Positions 1 through 11,800 of a stretch of DNA of 64,000 bases are shown here, one piece after another. A program made the position numbers and the translations under genes. The DNA is from Gentiana macrophylla (lineage: Eukaryota; Streptophyta; Magnoliopsida; Gentianales; Gentianaceae). Numbering within the stretch: position 1 is the stretch's first letter; every line of letters starts with the position of its first letter. The notes beneath the pieces are model-generated. The model was not told the DNA's origin. It made no database searches and saw only the letters and a program-made list of their open reading frames with translations. The DNA is taken from positions 31,026,589 through 31,090,588 of the forward strand of contig CM047813.1 in assembly GCA_026214975.1 (NCBI GenBank). The letters run 5' to 3'.

Positions 1-1
1 G

Positions 2-694
2 AGTCAAGTCCCTTATGCTTCGGCAATCGGGTCTATCATGTATGCCATGTTATGCACAAGACCGCACGCCTCGCACCCTCTTAGTATGACTAGTAGGTAC
101 CGGTCCAATCCAGGTGATGGTCTTTGGATTCTCGCCAAGAATATCCTTAAGTACTTGAGACATACTAGGGATATGTTCCTGGTTTTTGGGAACGATGATT
201 TAGTATTACGAGGTTACATAGATGCCAGTTTCCAAACTGACAAGGACGACTTCAAGTCGCAATCTGGATTTGTTTTCACGTTTAATGGTGGAGCAGTGAG
301 CTGGAAGAGTTCCAAGCAGGAGACTACTGCGGACTCTACAACGGAAGCCGAATACATAGCAGCCTCGGAGGCGGCAAAAGAAGCGATTTGGATGAAGAAG
401 TTCATTCATCGAACTTGGTGTGGTTCCTCCATTGAAGGTCCAAAGTGCCTCATCATTGTGATAATAATGGAGCGATATCTCGATCTAAGGAACCAAGGTC
501 TCATCAAAAGTCCAAACATGTGCTACTGGCGCTATCACTTGATTAGAGAGATAGTAGATAGAGGAGATGTAAAGATAGAGAAAGTCCACACGGATGATAA
601 CATAGGTGATCCGTTAACCAAGGCATTGTCTCAAGCTAAGCATGAGAAACATGTTCACTTGCACGGGCTTAGGCATGTGGGTGATTGGCTTTAG
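2..694 (+). pseudogene. Ty1/copia pol C-terminus (RNase H), 3' end of an element
   Basis: This frame is open from the window edge to a TAG at 692-694 and encodes the last ~230 residues of a copia polyprotein. The RNase H domain degrades the RNA strand of the RNA-DNA hybrid during reverse transcription. Visible copia signatures are the YASAIGSIMYAM stretch at the start, GYIDASFQTD with the first catalytic Asp, SKQETTADSTTEAEYIAAS with the catalytic Glu, and HTDDNIGDPLTKAL near the end. Between about 450 and 525 the usual CDN..GAI motif is missing from this frame but readable in another. That implies two compensating frameshifts which remove an expected acidic residue, so the enzyme is probably dead. 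A polypurine tract and an LTR follow directly, which fixes this as the 3' end of an element lying mostly left of the window. Confidence 0.9.
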
Positions 695-697
695 GCC

Positions 698-708
698 AAG
701 TGGGAGAT
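698..708 (+). promoter_or_regulatory. Polypurine tract of the left copia element
   Basis: AAGTGGGAGAT lies directly before the TGTTGGAAA start of the LTR and just after the RNase H stop codon. This is the standard place for the plus-strand primer of a copia element. Confidence 0.8.
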
Positions 709-2526
709 TGTTGGAAAGGTGTCCTAAACCCAATCGGGTTGGACCGGATCCGACCGGGTCGGGTCATTTGCAGTCTGTTTAGTTCATGTAATAACTTTAT
801 TATGATTAATAAAAGCACTTATGTTATTATATATTGTTTATCTTCATGTTGTTTGTTGTATATATATAGTAACGTCCCTAGTATCGATCTGTGATAGAGA
901 AACCATGGTAGTGATTATGGTTGATGAGATCTCTAATCACTATAACAAGGTTGGTACTTAAATGTCTCTAGTCTTATATATTATCAAATAGGACATTGAT
1001 AGTATAATCAGACTAGCACGTATTGGATGTCTTCTATCTTTTAGAAGATAGGGATAGATCTCGTCTATCGAAGTGTAGGGACACTTGGATTATACGTGGA
1101 CGTGTATTAGAGAATGCGTACGTTAGACTGACCCACTTACATTAAGTGTCACACTATGTGGCGGTTGTGTAATTATCCTTTTGACCGGAGTCTTCATGGC
1201 ATCACGGTGTGGATTGTCATGCTTTGACACTATTGATATTTCTCCTAACCACGGGCCGATCTGCGGTAGTGATTGGGTATGATATTGAAGCATCGCGGAG
1301 TATACATGATTGGTCGTCCGGGAATCGCGTATCCTATGTTTGGGATCGAATATCCGAAATGGCCTTCTTATAAGGAATGTCTAGCTCTCGAGAATCTTTG
1401 CAAAGTGGGAGTAAATGTGTTATTCGAGAGAGCATGACATCCGAGATTATAAGATACGATCGTCAATGTATTGACACTCGAGATACGATCGTATATGGAT
1501 ATTGTTACAATGATAGGATTGTAAGTTACACGGTAACTGCTTCACATGAAAGGTAGTAGTCATTGCTTTTGACTCTTCCGATGATTGGGGGTCACGGTGT
1601 GTTTCTAGACGCTATCCCGTGATCATTAGGTATGAAGGGGCATTTTAGTAAATTTCACTTTGTGTCTACAACCAACATATTCGGAAGTCTATCGGGTCAC
1701 ACACATATGAACTTCGAGTCGGATTAAAATGTGGTTATAGTTGATAACCAAATAAGGAAAGTTTATCTCTAGACTATAAAGGTTATAGTGATAAATTAAT
1801 ATGGTGGTATTTATTTATTATGAACAAATAAAATACAAGATATTAATTATATATAAATTAGATTAATTAAAAAATATTCCGGAAGCCAATTTATTGGCAT
1901 CTGGGGCGCCATTTTTAAGTGTATAAGATACACTTGGATTGTGCACTTTAATTAATAAGATTGCCATAATATTAATATATGATATTAATTGATTTTGGAA
2001 AATGGATTTATGGTAATAAGATAATTATAATCAATATGTGATATTGGAAAAATAAATTATAATTAAAGAGATAAATCAATCTAGTTGATTTTCCTTATTT
2101 TATTGGAAAAAGGTTTTCTTCTCCTCCACACCATATGGGGCGCCCCAACCATTATATATAGGAGGTGGGTGTCAAGCTCTTTTGTACATCACAATTGCAA
2201 GAGTTCATAATTCTTGTGTAAAATAGAGAGCCTTCCATAGTGAGTTTGTGAGGAGAGAAAAGGTCCGGTCTAAGAACCGGAGTTTTTACGATAGCAATCC
2301 AAGGAGGATTCGGCGAGGTTCGTGTGGATTAGCGATAGAGGCCGGACGCGTGGACGGCTTGCGCGATTGAACTACTCTCCGTTGGCGGTCAAAGCGACGA
2401 TCTTATAGATCATCTGAGGTATAACCGTCAAACTACTTAACGTGTTTATTGCATTAAACGAAGAACGATCTAGAAAAGGAAATCAAATTTTAAATTCTGC
2501 TGCGTTAAACTAGTGATTTCCTAACA
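709..2526 (+). repeat. 3' LTR (1818 bp) of the left copia element
   Basis: The LTR starts TGTTGGAAA and ends TTTCCTAACA, a short terminal inverted repeat with the canonical TG...CA ends. Its left edge follows a polypurine tract. Its right edge abruptly enters antisense copia integrase sequence, so the element inserted into another copia element. A TATA-like ATTATATATA lies at about 2151-2160, after a GGGGCGCCCC palindrome, and AT-rich polyadenylation-like sequence is present. No gene is seen inside. The long LTR resembles those of large-LTR copia lineages such as Angela or SIRE, but the clade is a guess. The 5' LTR and TSD partner lie outside the window. Confidence 0.9.
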
Positions 2527-4621
2527 CGAATACCATATGGCGAGCAACGTAGACACGGCCACTGACAAGATCAAGACACTTATAACCATGGTGAGAGGGG
2601 CTGTACCCAAGAAAGATACACGTGGCAGAACGGAAGTCAGTTTTGTGGTGATTGTAAGGACGATGGTAAGGCCAGCAGACACATCCAAAGACATGGAAGA
2701 AGGAGTAGTCAGGAGGGCGGTGGTAGACCATTTCAAATGGAGTTTTATTGTGGAGGGCAGTAGAAGGAAGATGGTTAATTAAATAGGTGGCAGTGATGAA
2801 GGCATTTTCCCAATAAGGTAGGGGAAGATTGGACTGGGCAAGTAATGAGAGACCGACTTCGACTATTTGGTGGTGACGCCTTTCAATGGCGCTGACTTGT
2901 TCATGGGTGTGAGGACATGAGAGATGATGTTGAATGCCAAGGGAGGTGAGGAGGGACGATACACGAAGATACTCACCTCCCCAATCGGTTTGCATGGATT
3001 TTAGCTTAGTGTTAAATAAACGTTCAATCATAGCCAAAAAGGAAGGAAAAACAATTTCAACATCGGATTTATTTTTCAAGGGATATAACCACAAAAAAAT
3101 TGTATAATCATCCAAAAAACTAACGTAATAACGAGATCCATAAATAGAAGGTTCCGTAGATGGACCCCAAACATCCGAATAAATTAAATCCAAAGGTGCA
3201 GTAGAAGTAAAATCAGACACATATAACGGATGTTTATGACTCTTAGCTAATTGACACGGAGCACACACAGCATGTGGTGTTTTATTAGAAACAGAAATCG
3301 AAAGACGACTCGCAACTTGACGAAGCACGGGGTGTGAGCAGTGACCGAGACGTTGATGCCATGTGGTGGAGGGAGTTACAGAGGATGTGAGAGCTTGAGC
3401 AGGAGGACGAGGAAACGAGGTGGATAAGTAGTAGAGCTCATCTTTCACATAACTTCTAAGATGGACGCGGCCCGAGTAATCCTTCACAAGAAAATATGTA
3501 TCATGAAATTCAAAATTTACGGAATTATCGGATGCGAATTGTCGTACAGATAAAAGGTTATGAGTAATAGATGATGTAACAAGAATATTAGACCATTAAA
3601 AGGTTTGGGAAAGGGAATATACAGAAGAGGAACCAGAGTGAGAGATAGTTAAACCTGTACCGTCGCCCATGTGAACCTTATCCGTACCGTCATAAGGTTG
3701 AGATGATTGGGTCAGATGACGGAAATCCGATGTAAGGTGGTGAGAAGCTCCGGTGTCTACTATCTATTCATTATGCGGTTGGGAGTACGGGTACGCTGCA
3801 TAAGCTTGGAGAGGTCGAGGTGGTGGAGGACGCGGAGCCGGAGGAAGCGAATGTTCATAACGAAAGTAGCAGGCTACATCGGTGTGTCCCTGTTTAGCAC
3901 ATATTTGACAGGGTAGGGGCTGTTCATGTGAGTACTGACCGGATTAGGGACGAGGGCCGCCACGTCGGCGGCCACGCCCCCGGCCTCGAGAATTTTTAGA
4001 TCCACGGCCTCGGTTGGAAGAAGTTGGCTGCTGCTAGGACATATTAATGTAATTTGCAGATGGCTGGGGCTGATTAGAGGAGGCCTCAGACGAAGGAGGT
4101 GGGTTAACGACAACAGGCTTGTGGTGTTTTATACGAGCCTCCGTCGTAAGGAGTAAGGCATACACTTCATCGAGGGAGATAGTCATCCGGCTTGAAATCA
4201 TGGTAACCACTGCATCATAGTCATGACCGAGGCCGGAAAGCAAGTATGTGATATGATCATCAACCGAGAGCGGATGACCAGCCAACGAGAGTTCATCCGC
4301 AAGCTGCCTGACTTTGAAATAATAATCGGCACAAGCAAGTTGATCTTTTCGGGTAGAGGCTAGTTCGGTCCGCAATTGCACGAGCTTTGCATGGCTCTAT
4401 GAAGCGAAGGAATCCTGTAACGCTTTCCAAATCTCCGCCGATATCGAGGCGGTATAAACCTGTGATAAAACATCCCCCGATAAAGAAGATGTAATTGTAC
4501 TAAGGATCAAATTATCATATCTCGTCAAGTCTGCAAGTGCCTGATTTGGCTTGGTAGCATCATCAGTCCCGGTGATGGTGGCAGCGGGGGGTTTTAATGA
4601 GCCGTCAACGTAGCCGAACAC
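2527..4621 (-). pseudogene. Ty1/copia gag-pol remnant (gag, protease, integrase)
   Basis: Read on the minus strand, this is an ordered but broken copia polyprotein. Gag (about 4621-4034) carries DELSLAGHPLSVDDHITYLL and is split by a stop near 4390. A CX2CX4HX4C zinc knuckle (CQICAKQGHTDVAC) lies near 3880-3915 in another frame. The protease motif VDTGASHH is at about 3740-3760. The GAG-pre-integrase HHCC zinc site (HQRLGH...CAPCQLAKSHK) and the integrase core (DVWGPS, TDWGGEY, AIERRHHQ) run from about 3400 to 2800. Integrase normally joins cDNA to the host genome. Several stops and frameshifts make the copy inactive. Reverse transcriptase and RNase H would lie left of 2527, where the 1.8-kb-LTR element inserted. 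Confidence 0.9.
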
Positions 4622-5044
4622 ATTTTGGCCACGAAGGTAGGGGACGATTTGAGCCCTCCATAGAGGATAATTTTATCGGGTTAGTTTTATGATGTGAATA
4701 GATGACGAGGGGTGAAAAAGGGAAGGGTAGACGTAGAAGAAGATGTCTCGCTGGAAAGTGCAGAGGAGTCCGACGCCATGTGAGGAAGAAGAAGCTGCGT
4801 AGGTTTTTTTTTTTGGAAGAAGAAGGTGAGATTAGCAGCGTAGGATTTTTTTTTTTGTGTGGTTGCAGGAAGACAAGAATTGGATGAAGGAGAAGATAGG
4901 TTTTTTTTTGTGTGTTGTTTTGTTTTTTTTTATCGGAGAAGATTAGAAGAAGAAGATAGGTTTTGTTTTTTTTGTTCGGAGGAAAATTAGGGATGGAGAG
5001 GGGTAATCATTGGCGTACTGCCCGGGAGAAAGAAAAATCAACCC
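4622..5044 (-). other. Untranslated leader of the short-LTR copia element
   Basis: This lies between the gag remnant and the primer-binding site. On the minus strand it is rich in AAAAAAA and CTTCTTC runs, and it contains no convincing reading frame. Confidence 0.6.
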
Positions 5045-5056
5045 GTTCAGATACCA
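5045..5056 (-). promoter_or_regulatory. Primer-binding site of the minus-strand copia element
   Basis: On the minus strand this reads TGGTATCTGAAC, close to the TGGTATCAGAGC site complementary to initiator Met-tRNA in plant copia elements. It abuts the LTR end. Confidence 0.8.
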
Positions 5057-5218
5057 TGTTGCAATTTAGAATACCGTGTTTTTCATTGATTCATTCAGAA
5101 TAATATAGTACAAATATATAGACTTGTTTGACTTAGGGAACAAGTCATAAGAGATAAACACGGAATATTTAAATTACAATAATATATTTATTTGAACTAG
5201 TTAACTATATCCTCGACA
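5057..5218 (-). repeat. 5' LTR (162 bp) of the minus-strand copia element
   Basis: On the plus strand the LTR runs from TGTTGCAATT to CCTCGACA (TG...CA). It is bounded on the left by the primer-binding site. On the right it meets sequence (GTGCACATGAT...) that is also found near 39950 without the LTR, which supports the right edge. It is unusually short for copia. Confidence 0.8.
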
Positions 5219-5940
5219 GTGCACATGATTGCCGCATTTATAGGTAGAAAAACTAGAGTAATTAAACTTGATGTAAATTATGTTTGGCTTTGTAAGATCA
5301 AATAGTATATAATGACAAGGAAATGATAGAGTTACTTTCTTAAATCTGTATTATTTTTATACCCAGCATAATTTTGTTGTGATTGTTCCAAGTTTTCTTA
5401 ATTTTTTTACAAGTAAAAAATGAGTGGTGAGATGTGATAATGTAAAAATTGTGTAGAATTAAGGGAGTAACTATCACACCCTACAGTGACAAATACACCA
5501 AAACACGATTAGAAAAGAACATATTCCTTACTTCTCTTCACATGAAATTTATATGTCTGATATAGACATTTTATTCTCTCTTTAAAATAAAATAAAAAAT
5601 CCATATTTGATATAGACATTTGATTCTCTCTAGAAAAAAAAAATTAAGATTTGATTCGTAGGGATAAAATTGCTTGGAGTAGTGATAGAATTCATAACAA
5701 AATGGTCACAACAGAAGATCACGACACATTTTTACACTATTGATTATGATGTGAGGCACTACAGATTTCTATTGGTTCCATAAAATGAATGGTGTAAAAA
5801 TTTGTTGTGACCTCTTGATTTCTCTGTTCGATAAAAATGAATTTTGTTGTGAAACAAACATTTCTCGATAGTTTTTTCCCACCTTGCCTTAAATAATTCT
5901 TTACATACATACAAATTCTTAATTCACATACATACAATAA
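5219..5940. repeat. Diverged direct copy of the region upstream of the 40-kb gene
   Basis: Starting at GTGCACATGATTGCCGC, this stretch matches 39948-40215 in the same orientation. Shared blocks include AGAGTAATTAAACTT, TGTAAGATCAAATAGTA and ACACCAAAACACGATTAG, then GACATTTGATTCTCTC, and a decayed CCCACCTTGCCTTAAATA near 5879. Indels interrupt the match. No coding sequence follows the left copy, so it is a non-coding duplicate of promoter-proximal DNA. Confidence 0.7.
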
Positions 5941-5966
5941 TTTTTTATTTCTTCATTCCATTTTCA

Positions 5967-6285
5967 AGTGTCATTGTGTCTTCATTTGTGTCCGTTACTG
6001 CATGTATAGATCTTAAGTGTCACTGTATATTTAATCAAATGTGTAACTGCATTTAATGTGTCATTGTATTCGTTATAACTATTGTAAACTAATTCAAATT
6101 TAATAAATTACGTCAGAAAAATGTCAAATGGGTTCTCAGAATACAAATTAATGGATGAAAAAATTATGAATTATGATCGATGCATCTTCGGTTGTCAGTG
6201 CATTCGTTGACATGAAATAATGATGTCACTGCATTCGTTGTACAGATCAGTGTCATTGCGTCCGTTGTATGTCATTGCATTCGTT
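5967..6285 (+). repeat. Degenerate short tandem repeat, unit like GTGTCATTGCATTCGTT
   Basis: About eight to ten imperfect copies of an ~18-bp unit (GTGTCACTGTAT, GTGTCATTGTATTCGTT, TGTCACTGCATTCGTTG and variants) occur with variable spacers. No gene is present. Confidence 0.55.
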
Positions 6286-6482
6286 ATGAATTGTTGAAAA
6301 AGAATCCGAATTTCATAAATTATGCCGAAAATATCAAATGGGATATCAGAATAAAGAAAATGATTAAATATGAATTATGATGAAAAATTATAATGATTAT
6401 AGAAGTGTAGATCAAAAGTTATAGATGAATGAAAAATAATATCAGAGAGAGAATATTATCTTTTTTTTAAAGATTGTGGCCG

Positions 6483-6895
6483 TTTTACAAGAAAATCGAA
6501 TTTTAGAAAGGGGAAATACGGTCATTAAAAGTCAGTTTCCTGTCATCAAATACTTTTAGTGACGGAAAATTTACTCTCATCTCCCCTCCTTATCGCTTCT
6601 CTATATAAAGGCATTCAGTGAGAGTAAAATTCTCGTCACTATTGAACGTCTCATTTAGTGACGGGTATCTTACTCTCATTAAAGACGTGTTTTCAGAGAG
6701 AGTAAAATACCTGTCACTAAATGAGAAAGTTCAATAGTGACGGGAATTTTCACTCTCACTATATGCCTTTATATAGAGAAGCAATAAGCAGGGGCGACGA
6801 GAGTACATTTCCGGTCATTAAAAGTCTCTAATGACAGGAAAGACATGACTTTAGTGACCGAATTGCCCCTCTTCAAATTTTGTTTAATGATAATA
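6483..6895. repeat. Large imperfect fold-back (arms ~190 bp, loop ~20 bp)
   Basis: Sequence 6485-6677 is the imperfect reverse complement of 6698-6890. The inner ~84 bp of each arm (6595-6677 and 6698-6782) matches almost throughout. The arms contain GTGACGGG and TCACTAAATGAG motifs like the subterminal repeats of the CACTA elements in this window. The left edge TTTTACAAGAAAATC resembles the CACTACAAGAAAATC terminus at 12554. It may be a duplicated and inverted CACTA end or a CACTA-derived MITE. Confidence 0.75.
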
Positions 6896-8162
6896 TACAT
6901 CCTTATTGTATGTAAATCTACCTCAAGCTAAATCATGACTGAATGATGACATATCCAATCATTATAAAGCATTACCAAACACATCATCAAAAGCAAGAAA
7001 ATACATTGTTAAATAATACTAACAATTCACAAGCTGGAATAACAAACTTTTTAATAATCTTTAAAACAAAAGTGAAAAGATTAAAATTATAGCCTACCAT
7101 CTACATCTCGTGTTTAAGGAAAGTGCATCATTATGGCTGCATCAATTGCACAACAGAGGATATGTAATCAGCAACTCAAAACAGTATATGTGACCTCTTA
7201 TGCGTTGTTATTATTCTGCCCTTGTAAATGATAGTTATAGTATGCATCAATACATTTCTGCAAAGTGGTTGAAGCAAAAAGACATATTAGAGCACACTAT
7301 AATTGTATCCCGAACTAAAATTCTACTTAACATAATTTACTTAGCACTAAATACATAGAAAACATGGTAGACAAGCATAAAAACATACAGACATGTTGCT
7401 TGCTAGACAAAACATGACATGAACATATGCATAAAAACTCATACATCAGGCTTTCTCATGTGAGCAAAATAGTACATGGACAAACCGGACACTAGAAAGT
7501 AAGGCAAGTTTAGAAGATAAAATCAGGACAAATATGTAAACATCTCTGATTTATAAAAGACCAAAACATAGACTGAGTACTTGATGATGCACTAGACTGA
7601 GCATCATGACACACATAGACTAAGACAGTAAGCAGGTTAAACATACACATCATTCACCTAAACCTAGACAAACGATCCATCAGATTTCAACATCAGGCAT
7701 AACTAAATATGAATGTTGAACAAAAATCACATACATCAGATCAGGTTGACTAATAAATTAAATTGGACTTAAACTTTAATTAAAGCAAGTTCAGGGATAA
7801 GTAAGCATACAAGCAGGCAATCATATATGACTTCAAGAAAGCACCAAACCGGGACGTACCATACAGACTATCGAACAAAGACTTAGGCTAAGGCAAACTA
7901 AATTCTGAACACAAAGGGCATGATGAAAACATTAGTAGATGGAATCAAGACATATTTTAAATGGAGTATCATTCTAGACAGTTAATATGATATTCAATAC
8001 TTTAACCGATGCAACATAACAAGTCCAAGAACCATTTCCAGGCTCAAAACATAACAGGTGAGTAGACGAATAAATAGCTAATTTGAGGAAAAAACAAACT
8101 GAAACAAGCTGACAACAAAATCGAATCTAAGGCTCATAAGATCAGGTTGACTATAAGATTAA
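6896..8162. other. AT-rich non-coding sequence
   Basis: There is no reading frame worth calling, no recognisable repeat boundary and no RNA gene. It is probably internal sequence of the outer CACTA-like element. Confidence 0.5.
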
Positions 8163-8167
8163 CTAGG

Positions 8168-8809
8168 TGATATGCCTAAATCATAATTCGGTCAACGGAT
8201 CCTTATTCGGGTCCGTCCGGCCACCAAAATAGCGGATAAGGACAACGGCCACTATAATCCATAAACTCGCAAGAAGTCGGCCCTATTCCACGCCTTTGGT
8301 TCTACACGACACTATCAGACTAGGGGCCGGCCCACAAACCCCAGGTCATCAGGTCCGCCAGGGACCAGAGCTACCGACATAAGGACAAGAAAAAGCTCTC
8401 AAGCCGCAAGGCCCATCTTGAGGCCGCAAGTCCCTCAATGAGTTTGCCAAGGCCCTCAGCAGGCCGCTAGGCTCTCAGCCCACTGACTTGCCAGCTCTCA
8501 TGCTCTCGCTAGCTGGCTAGCTCCAAACCTTTATAAATACCCATATCACCTCCATCACAAAGAAAGGGTGGACTTCATTCCCAGAACTATGCATGGCTTG
8601 ATCCCTTACAAAGCGTACGTAGGAAGCCTCTTCAGGCTCAGCTCATTAAACACAAAACACCAAACACTCCCCCATCATGCTCTGGAAGATCTTCATCTTG
8701 TTCTTGAGCAACACTTTCGCTGCCGAGCACCACCACTTTTATACACATAATAGCCAGATATCCACCACAAATCCACCGCTAAAATAAGATGACTTTTTCG
8801 ACGTCATCA
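8168..8809 (+). repeat. Solo LTR (642 bp), same family as the 43490-44254 LTR
   Basis: It starts TGATATGCC, ends GACGTCATCA, and is flanked by a perfect 5-bp TSD, CTAGG (8163-8167 and 8810-8814). Shared with the LTR at 43490-44254 are TGATAT at the start, CTCTCGC(T/C)AGCTGGCTAGCTCCA, the TATA box CTTTATAAATACC at about 8529, and AACTATGCATGGCTTGATCCC downstream of it. The GC-rich U3 differs more. A single LTR with a TSD and no internal region points to LTR-LTR recombination. Confidence 0.88.
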
Positions 8810-8814
8810 CTAGG

Positions 8815-11800
8815 AAACTAGATTGCATACACTCAGTTGAAAAAAATGCAAATGAGAAACAAATGAAAATGGAAAATAGAAGAACAATACTCAAATTTAA
8901 GGTAACAATACTACACAAACTGCATAAAAAACCGGAGCAAGAAAAATACCAAAGCACATAAAGCAAGTCCCTAGACAAAATTTGGTTAAGACCTCCGTTA
9001 CATGAAAACAATATGCAACCTTTTTTTGTACGTCTTATCCGTATGCTCCACCAATCGATCAAGATCTCCGACCTATAATAATCCAACAAATTCCCTACAA
9101 ACCATCAAGTTATACAGAGTTTAGGAAGGCCATCATAGATAACAAAGTTGCATCAAAGAGGAACCAACATGACAACCCCTTCTCTGCAAAACAAAGATCA
9201 TCTAACACCACCATACTAAGATCAACATACAATTTTAATTAAAGATTCGAAGTTTTAAAAAAGAAAGGAATTTTACCCAACAACTTTATGGCCTAATATT
9301 CTTGGAAAACTTGCAGGAGGAACCCACAGGAAGAAATTTACAATGATTGTAATTGATAACACTAATTGATTGATCAATGTCTCAAATGCTACTTCAATGG
9401 CCTTTAATTGAACAATAAAAGAAACACTCATAAGAACAATGATCATGAATATTATGGATGATGAAACAAAGAGAAAGCAATAAGTATGAAGAAGAAGAGT
9501 ACATTTAATTTCCGAGAAGGTGACATCGCTTAAAACAGAGACAAGTGCAAATGATCCGAATTGAACTTCATAAGCTTTGGGAGGATCCACAATCACTTCC
9601 CCATCGCTCTCACCACCACAATTTGCATCAATTTCCCAATTACAATTCACACACACACAATTGAAACCGTAATTAACCTCAACAATTGAAAATTCAAGCA
9701 ACAAGTAATGCATCACTGTAAATGAGGGCCATTCATGTAAATATTAGCATTAGAAGTCGCATAATACAAAGGAGTGGCCAAAGATCGATCTCATTTGCAA
9801 AGAGTGATCAACATTGAGTTAACCTCAACAAATCCAAAAATCAAGCGGCGAGTAATACATATTGTGAAGGAGATCCATTCTAAAAAAACAAGAGTACTAG
9901 TAGTAGCAGTAAATCGAGAGAAGAGGCCACCTCAGTCACATTGCACCAAGAGACCAAAACTTTGAAGGATGAAGAGCAAAAAGTAGCTAACCCGGACAGA
10001 ATCAATGGAAGCGCTAGAAGCTCACCTTCAAAGCAACAAAATCAAGAGTCTCGAATCCTCAAAACAAGAAATTGAGCAGCCAAAACCCAAAAACAAAGAT
10101 AACCCCTAAATTCTATATTAATTGGACCCAAAGAAAACGAATTAAGAAATAGATCAAGAGAAAGATGGAGCATTGAAGACCTTCAAACAAGCCCATGCAA
10201 CAAAGATCAACAATGACTTCACCGAATGTAGACACCATAGCTCGGAAGATGAGTTCAGCCATTCCACAAGAAGGGTTCAACCATTCCATATCAAGAGAAG
10301 CCATGCATCAAAGAGGGAAACACGGAGAACAACACCAAAAATCAAATCGCCGTAAGTCCGAAGAAGGTCCATCCACTCCCAAACCGAGAAGAAATGGGTT
10401 CCGACAATAAAAGGAGTAGCGAAGAGCATCCATGTAGACTGTGCATCATTGAAGACAATCCACTCATGCCGAGTATGAGAAGAAAGCCGGAGAAACTTCT
10501 CCGTATATCAAATCACCGGAGCAAGATAGACGGGTTCAACCATTCCTAGTCACCGGAGCGCACCCTCCCTTCGAGAGCTCTTTTGAGACCAGCTTGTTGA
10601 TGTCTTTTTTGGTTAAATGTAAAAATTTATACCAAGGTACTTAATAGTACATGATTATTATATCCTAAACATTAAAGAAAACCGCATTCATATGAAAAAA
10701 TTCTCACAGAGCATATCCCATAAAACTACACAGCTTCAAAGAAATATACAAGATCTATATCACAGAGTGTCCAAGTGAACAACTCTGCTTTGATATAAAA
10801 ATAAATACATAGTTGAAAAGGACTACAAATGGTACACAAAAACACAAAAGCTATGCAAAGATACAAAGCACATGGAGCCGCGTACACATTTTTAAGATAC
10901 ACAATGTATCAAAAGAACCAAAACTTGAAGGAAACGAACCAGCTTTTTCTATTATTTGCAAACCAATCATCATGCAAACAAAAACTACCAGTATGTACAA
11001 GACCAAAACCAGCAACATTTTCAGCAGAGATTACAACCAAAAACCTCACCAAGCTATCATTAAAAGACTCAGACAAGATGACCAACATGCACAAGCAAAG
11101 AAAGACAACCAACTGGAGCATGAAAGGAGTTATGCAAAAATATAAACAACAGCATAAGGGAACACCATAAGTAACAAAACCACAAACTTGTAAAGACCTT
11201 AGACCAAACCAATCCTAAAAGATAGGATCAGTCCGAAAGAAAAAAAAAAGAGGTAGCAAGTATAGATCCTCAATGAAGCAAATGAACCCATAAAACTTTT
11301 ATTCACAAGCCTTTGAACCACCATAAATAGATGCAAATAGCCCTAAAAACCTAAAGGTTGTACAGAGTGTAGGGAGGCCATCATGCAAAAAATAAGCAGC
11401 AAAGAGGAAGGAAAAGAACCAACCACATGTCTGCTACACAACATCCTCAAAAAAACAGCAAGAATAATACAATAAAATTTCAAAATCCTCCATTTGGGAC
11501 AACAACAAAGCATCACAAAGAGGGGAGCGGCAAATCCAAAGTTAACATCTTGCTCCAAAACAACAAAACCAACCCTAACAGCAGCACGACTTACAGTGTC
11601 AAGAGAGGTAACAGCAGCAGGAGCAAAACATTAAGGGTAGAGTAAAATCCTAGCTCAACACCACCAGCCTACACAAGAACAACAACACCAGTAACATCTG
11701 AAACAAGTGAAGTAGTACCTGGAGCTCACAATTTAAGCACAACAACATGTACAAAACTTCAAGAAAGGTCTTAATATAAAACATTGGTTCACAAGCTTTG

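Noticed and set aside
5755..5775. CACTACAGATTTC as a CACTA terminus
   Set aside because: No subterminal repeats, no TSD and no partner end. It lies within the duplicated flank.
9273..9716. Minus-strand 147-codon frame with hydrophobic, membrane-like stretches
   Set aside because: The composition follows from AT-rich DNA. There is no family motif, no promoter context, and it lies inside duplicated non-coding transposon sequence.
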